DNA of 25,646 nt from JABHCC01 sp034658635. GTDB taxonomy: Bacteria; Bacteroidota; Bacteroidia; Bacteroidales; UBA12481. A program made the position numbers and the translations under genes. The stretch spans positions 1-25,646 of the forward strand of contig JAYEFL010000364.1 in the NCBI GenBank assembly GCA_034658635.1. Direction: 5' to 3'. Positions 23,894-25,646 of the stretch are shown here, piece after piece (within the stretch, counting starts at the first letter, position 1; every line of letters starts with the position of its first letter). The notes under the pieces were generated by a model, which did no database searches, was not told the DNA's origin, and was given only the letters and a program-made list of their open reading frames with translations.

Positions 23894-24859
23894 ATGCAAA
23901 ACAAGAAGAAAGAGCATCCCAAGGAGAAATTTCGCTTACATCCTCGAAATAGGCATCGTGAACGCTATGATTTCACGAAACTTGTTGCCAGTTGTCCGGA
24001 TTTGACTCAATTTGTGAAGTTGAATATCTACGATGATGAGTCGATTGATTTTTTCAATCCTGATGCGGTGAGGATGTTGAACACAGCCCTTTTAAAGCAT
24101 TTTTATGGTATCGAAAATTGGCATATTCCAGCTGAATATTTATGTCCGCCAATCCCTGGGAGAGCAGACTATATTCACTACATGGCTGATTTATTAGGTG
24201 GTAGCAACTATGGCAAAGTACCTATAGGTGGTAGTGTTAAATGTTTGGATATTGGTGTTGGTGCAAATTGCATTTATCCGATTATTGGTGTCAAAGAATA
24301 CGGATGGTCGTTTGTTGGTACTGATATTGACCCGCTTGCGATTGAATCTGCGAGCAAAACAATAGATTCGAATCCTTCATTGAAGGGAAAGATAGTATTG
24401 CGTTTGCAGAATAATCCAAAAGACATTTTTTATGGTATTATTCAACCCGATGAGATATTTGATTTATCTGTATGTAATCCTCCTTTTCATGCATCCCCTG
24501 AAGAAGCCCGGGCTGGTTCAGTACGTAAGCTAACTAACTTGAAAGGTGAGAAGCCCACCAAGCCAATTCTAAACTTCGGAGGTCAAAGCAGCGAATTATG
24601 GTGCGAAGGGGGAGAGGCGAGATTTATACGGGAAATGATTCGTGAAAGCAGAAGATTTCCCACATCCTGCTTTTGGTTTTCGAGCATCCTCTCGAAACAG
24701 TCTCATCTAAAGAATGCGTATGAGTTATTAAAAGATGCTAATGCTGTTCGAATTGAAACCATTCCCATGGGACAGGGAAATAAGTCAAGCCGAATACTTG
24801 CCTGGAGCTTTATCACCCACGAGCAAAGAGAGGAGTGGTTGAAGATAAGGTGGAAATAG
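23894..24859 (+). CDS. rlmF: 23S rRNA (adenine-1618-N6)-methyltransferase RlmF
   Basis: A 321-residue S-adenosylmethionine-dependent methyltransferase that adds a methyl group to N6 of 23S rRNA A1618. Family hallmarks are seen: HPRNRHRERYDF (about 16-27), NPDAVRMLNTALLKHFYGIENW, the SAM-binding loop CLDIGVGANCIYPIIG (117-132), GTDIDPLAI (142-150), and the catalytic N6-adenine motif NPPF within CNPPFHAS (194-201). The C-terminal KSSRILAWSF block is also typical. The length is normal. It is preceded by the AT-rich repeat, so its transcription is probably separate from the helicase gene, and it is followed after 84 bp by the RAYT-like gene. Confidence 0.95.
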   Translation: MQNKKKEHPKEKFRLHPRNRHRERYDFTKLVASCPDLTQFVKLNIYDDESIDFFNPDAVRMLNTALLKHFYGIENWHIPAEYLCPPIPGRADYIHYMADLLGGSNYGKVPIGGSVKCLDIGVGANCIYPIIGVKEYGWSFVGTDIDPLAIESASKTIDSNPSLKGKIVLRLQNNPKDIFYGIIQPDEIFDLSVCNPPFHASPEEARAGSVRKLTNLKGEKPTKPILNFGGQSSELWCEGGEARFIREMIRESRRFPTSCFWFSSILSKQSHLKNAYELLKDANAVRIETIPMGQGNKSSRILAWSFITHEQREEWLKIRWK

Positions 24860-24943
24860 CAGGGGTAGATTGACTGTTGAGAAGGATATCATCAAATATT
24901 TATTCCATCTATACGTTATCTGTAGTATTATCTTACAGAACAA

Positions 24944-25646
24944 ATGGAATTTACTCAGAATTCCAGGTTTATCAGATCCATCAAGCAACAAGATAAAAAG
25001 GCCTGGCATATTACGTGTTCAACTCACAATTCGAGATACTCTCAACGGATGTTTGATAATTATGTCAAGTTGGGTGCTCCGATATGGTTATCTGAAAAGG
25101 AAGAGCTTATCATAACCAATACAATTGCTGAAATAGTAGAAAATGATAAGCTAAGTATACTAGCCTACAACATCTGCGGTGATCACATGCACATACTGCT
25201 GGTATGCGATAATGGAAAGCTTCCGAAGATAGTGCAAAAAATAAAAAGCATGAGCGCGCGAGCCTGCAACATAGCGATGGGGCGAACGATAGTGGGGAGT
25301 AGAACAAGGGAGCATGCTCCCTCGTCGGGGCGTACCCCGGAGGGCGGCGCAGGCTCCAGCACGGGGCGTACCCCGGAGGGCGGTACGGGGGTAGCTACGA
25401 AGACCGGCGACGAGTCGGGAGTAACAAGGGAGCATGCTCCCTTGTCGGGGCGTACCCCGAAGAACGGCGCAGACTCCAGCACGGGGCGTACCCCAGAGAA
25501 CGGCGCAGGCTCCAGCACGGGGCGTACCCCAGAGAACGGCGCAGGCTCCAGCACGGGGCGTACCCCGGAGGGCGGTACGGGGGTAGCTACGAAGACCGGC
25601 GACGAGTCGGGAGCGACAAGGGAGCATGCTCCCTCGTCGGGGTACG
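24944..25646 (+). CDS. IS200/RAYT-like HUH transposase interrupted by in-frame repeat array (3' end outside window)
   Basis: A single-copy-type transposase of the IS200/Y1 (REP-associated tyrosine transposase) group, whose HUH nuclease nicks single-stranded DNA. The frame is open for 234 codons to the window edge. Residues 21-31 (WHITCSTHNSR) form the first strand. CGDHMHILLVC holds the HUH pair His81-Met-His83. LPKIVQKIKSMSARACN (93-109) is the helix that normally precedes the catalytic Tyr. Directly after it, from about residue 120, the protein becomes a Gly/Thr/Pro/Arg-rich repeat (TREHAPSSGRTPEGGAG...), encoded by GC-rich tandem DNA. The catalytic Tyr region is not in the window; I expect it beyond the array if the gene is intact. 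I recall similar Thr-Arg-Glu-His-Ala-Pro inserts in other Bacteroidota Y1-family proteins but cannot verify this here. No flanking IS ends are visible. Confidence 0.75.
   Translation, partial: MEFTQNSRFIRSIKQQDKKAWHITCSTHNSRYSQRMFDNYVKLGAPIWLSEKEELIITNTIAEIVENDKLSILAYNICGDHMHILLVCDNGKLPKIVQKIKSMSARACNIAMGRTIVGSRTREHAPSSGRTPEGGAGSSTGRTPEGGTGVATKTGDESGVTREHAPLSGRTPKNGADSSTGRTPENGAGSSTGRTPENGAGSSTGRTPEGGTGVATKTGDESGATREHAPSSGY
25302..25646 (+). repeat. in-frame GC-rich tandem array of 36-bp (A) and 84-bp (B) units
   Basis: After a partial B tail (25302-25330) the order is A 25331-25366, B 25367-25450, A 25451-25486, A 25487-25522, A 25523-25558, B 25559-25642, running off the window. Both unit lengths are multiples of three, so the transposase frame is kept. 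The third and fourth A units are identical; the two B units differ at 3 of 84 positions. A encodes RTPEGGAGSSTG-type text; B encodes RTPEGGTGVATKTGDESG plus TREHAPxSG. Each B tail holds the perfect palindrome GGGAGCATGCTCCC (25308-25321, 25428-25441, 25620-25633), and units meet at GGGGCGTACCCC, a 4-bp stem with a CGTA loop. The stretch 25321-25380 has 48 G/C of 60 bases, far above the rest of the window. Both strands are open in more than one frame, a by-product of the composition. Confidence 0.9.

Noticed and set aside
24870..25115. 81-codon plus-strand frame before and inside the RAYT-like gene
   Set aside because: It overlaps the RAYT-like frame, which has clear HUH-domain motifs, and itself shows no recognisable domain.
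25160..25627. Long open frames on the minus strand across the repeat array (155 and 123 codons)
   Set aside because: They arise because the GC-rich repeat lacks stop codons in several frames. The plus-strand frame continues a recognisable HUH transposase and both unit lengths keep that frame.
25302..25646. CRISPR-like reading of the repeat array
   Set aside because: There are no unique spacers; the units are directly adjacent, of two related lengths and coding in frame. No cas genes are present.

Overview
The window looks like chromosomal DNA from a free-living, carbohydrate-degrading member of the Bacteroidota, probably Bacteroidales/Marinilabiliales-like. The evidence is moderate AT-richness, TAnnTTTG-type promoter boxes with few Shine-Dalgarno sites, many lipoprotein and Tat-exported sugar enzymes, a DUF5916 outer-membrane protein, a CarboxypepD_reg-like protein and an RlmF methyltransferase. 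The lineage below phylum is inference. No rRNA, tRNA or CRISPR array was seen.

Left part (1-5.2 kb). A GH95 alpha-L-fucosidase-type lipoprotein gene runs off the left edge on the minus strand. Next to it is a frameshifted C-terminal scrap of a RhaT-type sugar/proton symporter, then a secreted beta-propeller glycoside-hydrolase-like protein. A divergent gene encodes a secreted transglutaminase-like protein.

Decayed zone (5.2-7.5 kb). Directly after the transglutaminase gene lies a 377-bp internally deleted insertion sequence with perfect 18-bp terminal inverted repeats and a broken transposase N-terminus. It is followed by a MacB/FtsX-type ABC permease that kept its first 10 codons but lost about 230 codons. 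With the rhaT scrap, this makes three broken genes within about 6 kb.

Middle, minus strand (7.5-13.6 kb). In order: a DUF5916/CBM9-like outer-membrane protein, a BrnT/BrnA toxin-antitoxin pair with a visible operator-promoter arrangement, and a probable four-gene operon (class-V aminotransferase-fold protein, 61-aa membrane protein, cupin, CarboxypepD_reg-like protein).

Right, plus strand (13.7-22.1 kb). This is a sugar-catabolic cluster: a DUF1080 (3-keto-disaccharide hydrolase-like) lipoprotein, a Tat-exported Gfo/Idh/MocA oxidoreductase, an MFS sugar transporter, a pentapeptide-repeat protein, a second Tat-exported Gfo/Idh/MocA protein with a lipobox, and a GH116 lipoprotein. Together they suggest cell-envelope 3-oxidation and cleavage of glycosides followed by uptake. 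It continues into a DksA/TraR-like zinc-finger protein, a RhlE-type DEAD-box helicase, an AT-rich intergenic repeat and rlmF.

Right edge (24.9-25.6 kb). The most unusual object is an IS200/RAYT-like HUH transposase gene. Directly after its HUH half it enters an in-frame, very GC-rich (about 80% in the best-sampled stretch) tandem array of 36-bp and 84-bp units carrying perfect palindromes. The window ends inside the array, before the expected catalytic tyrosine region.
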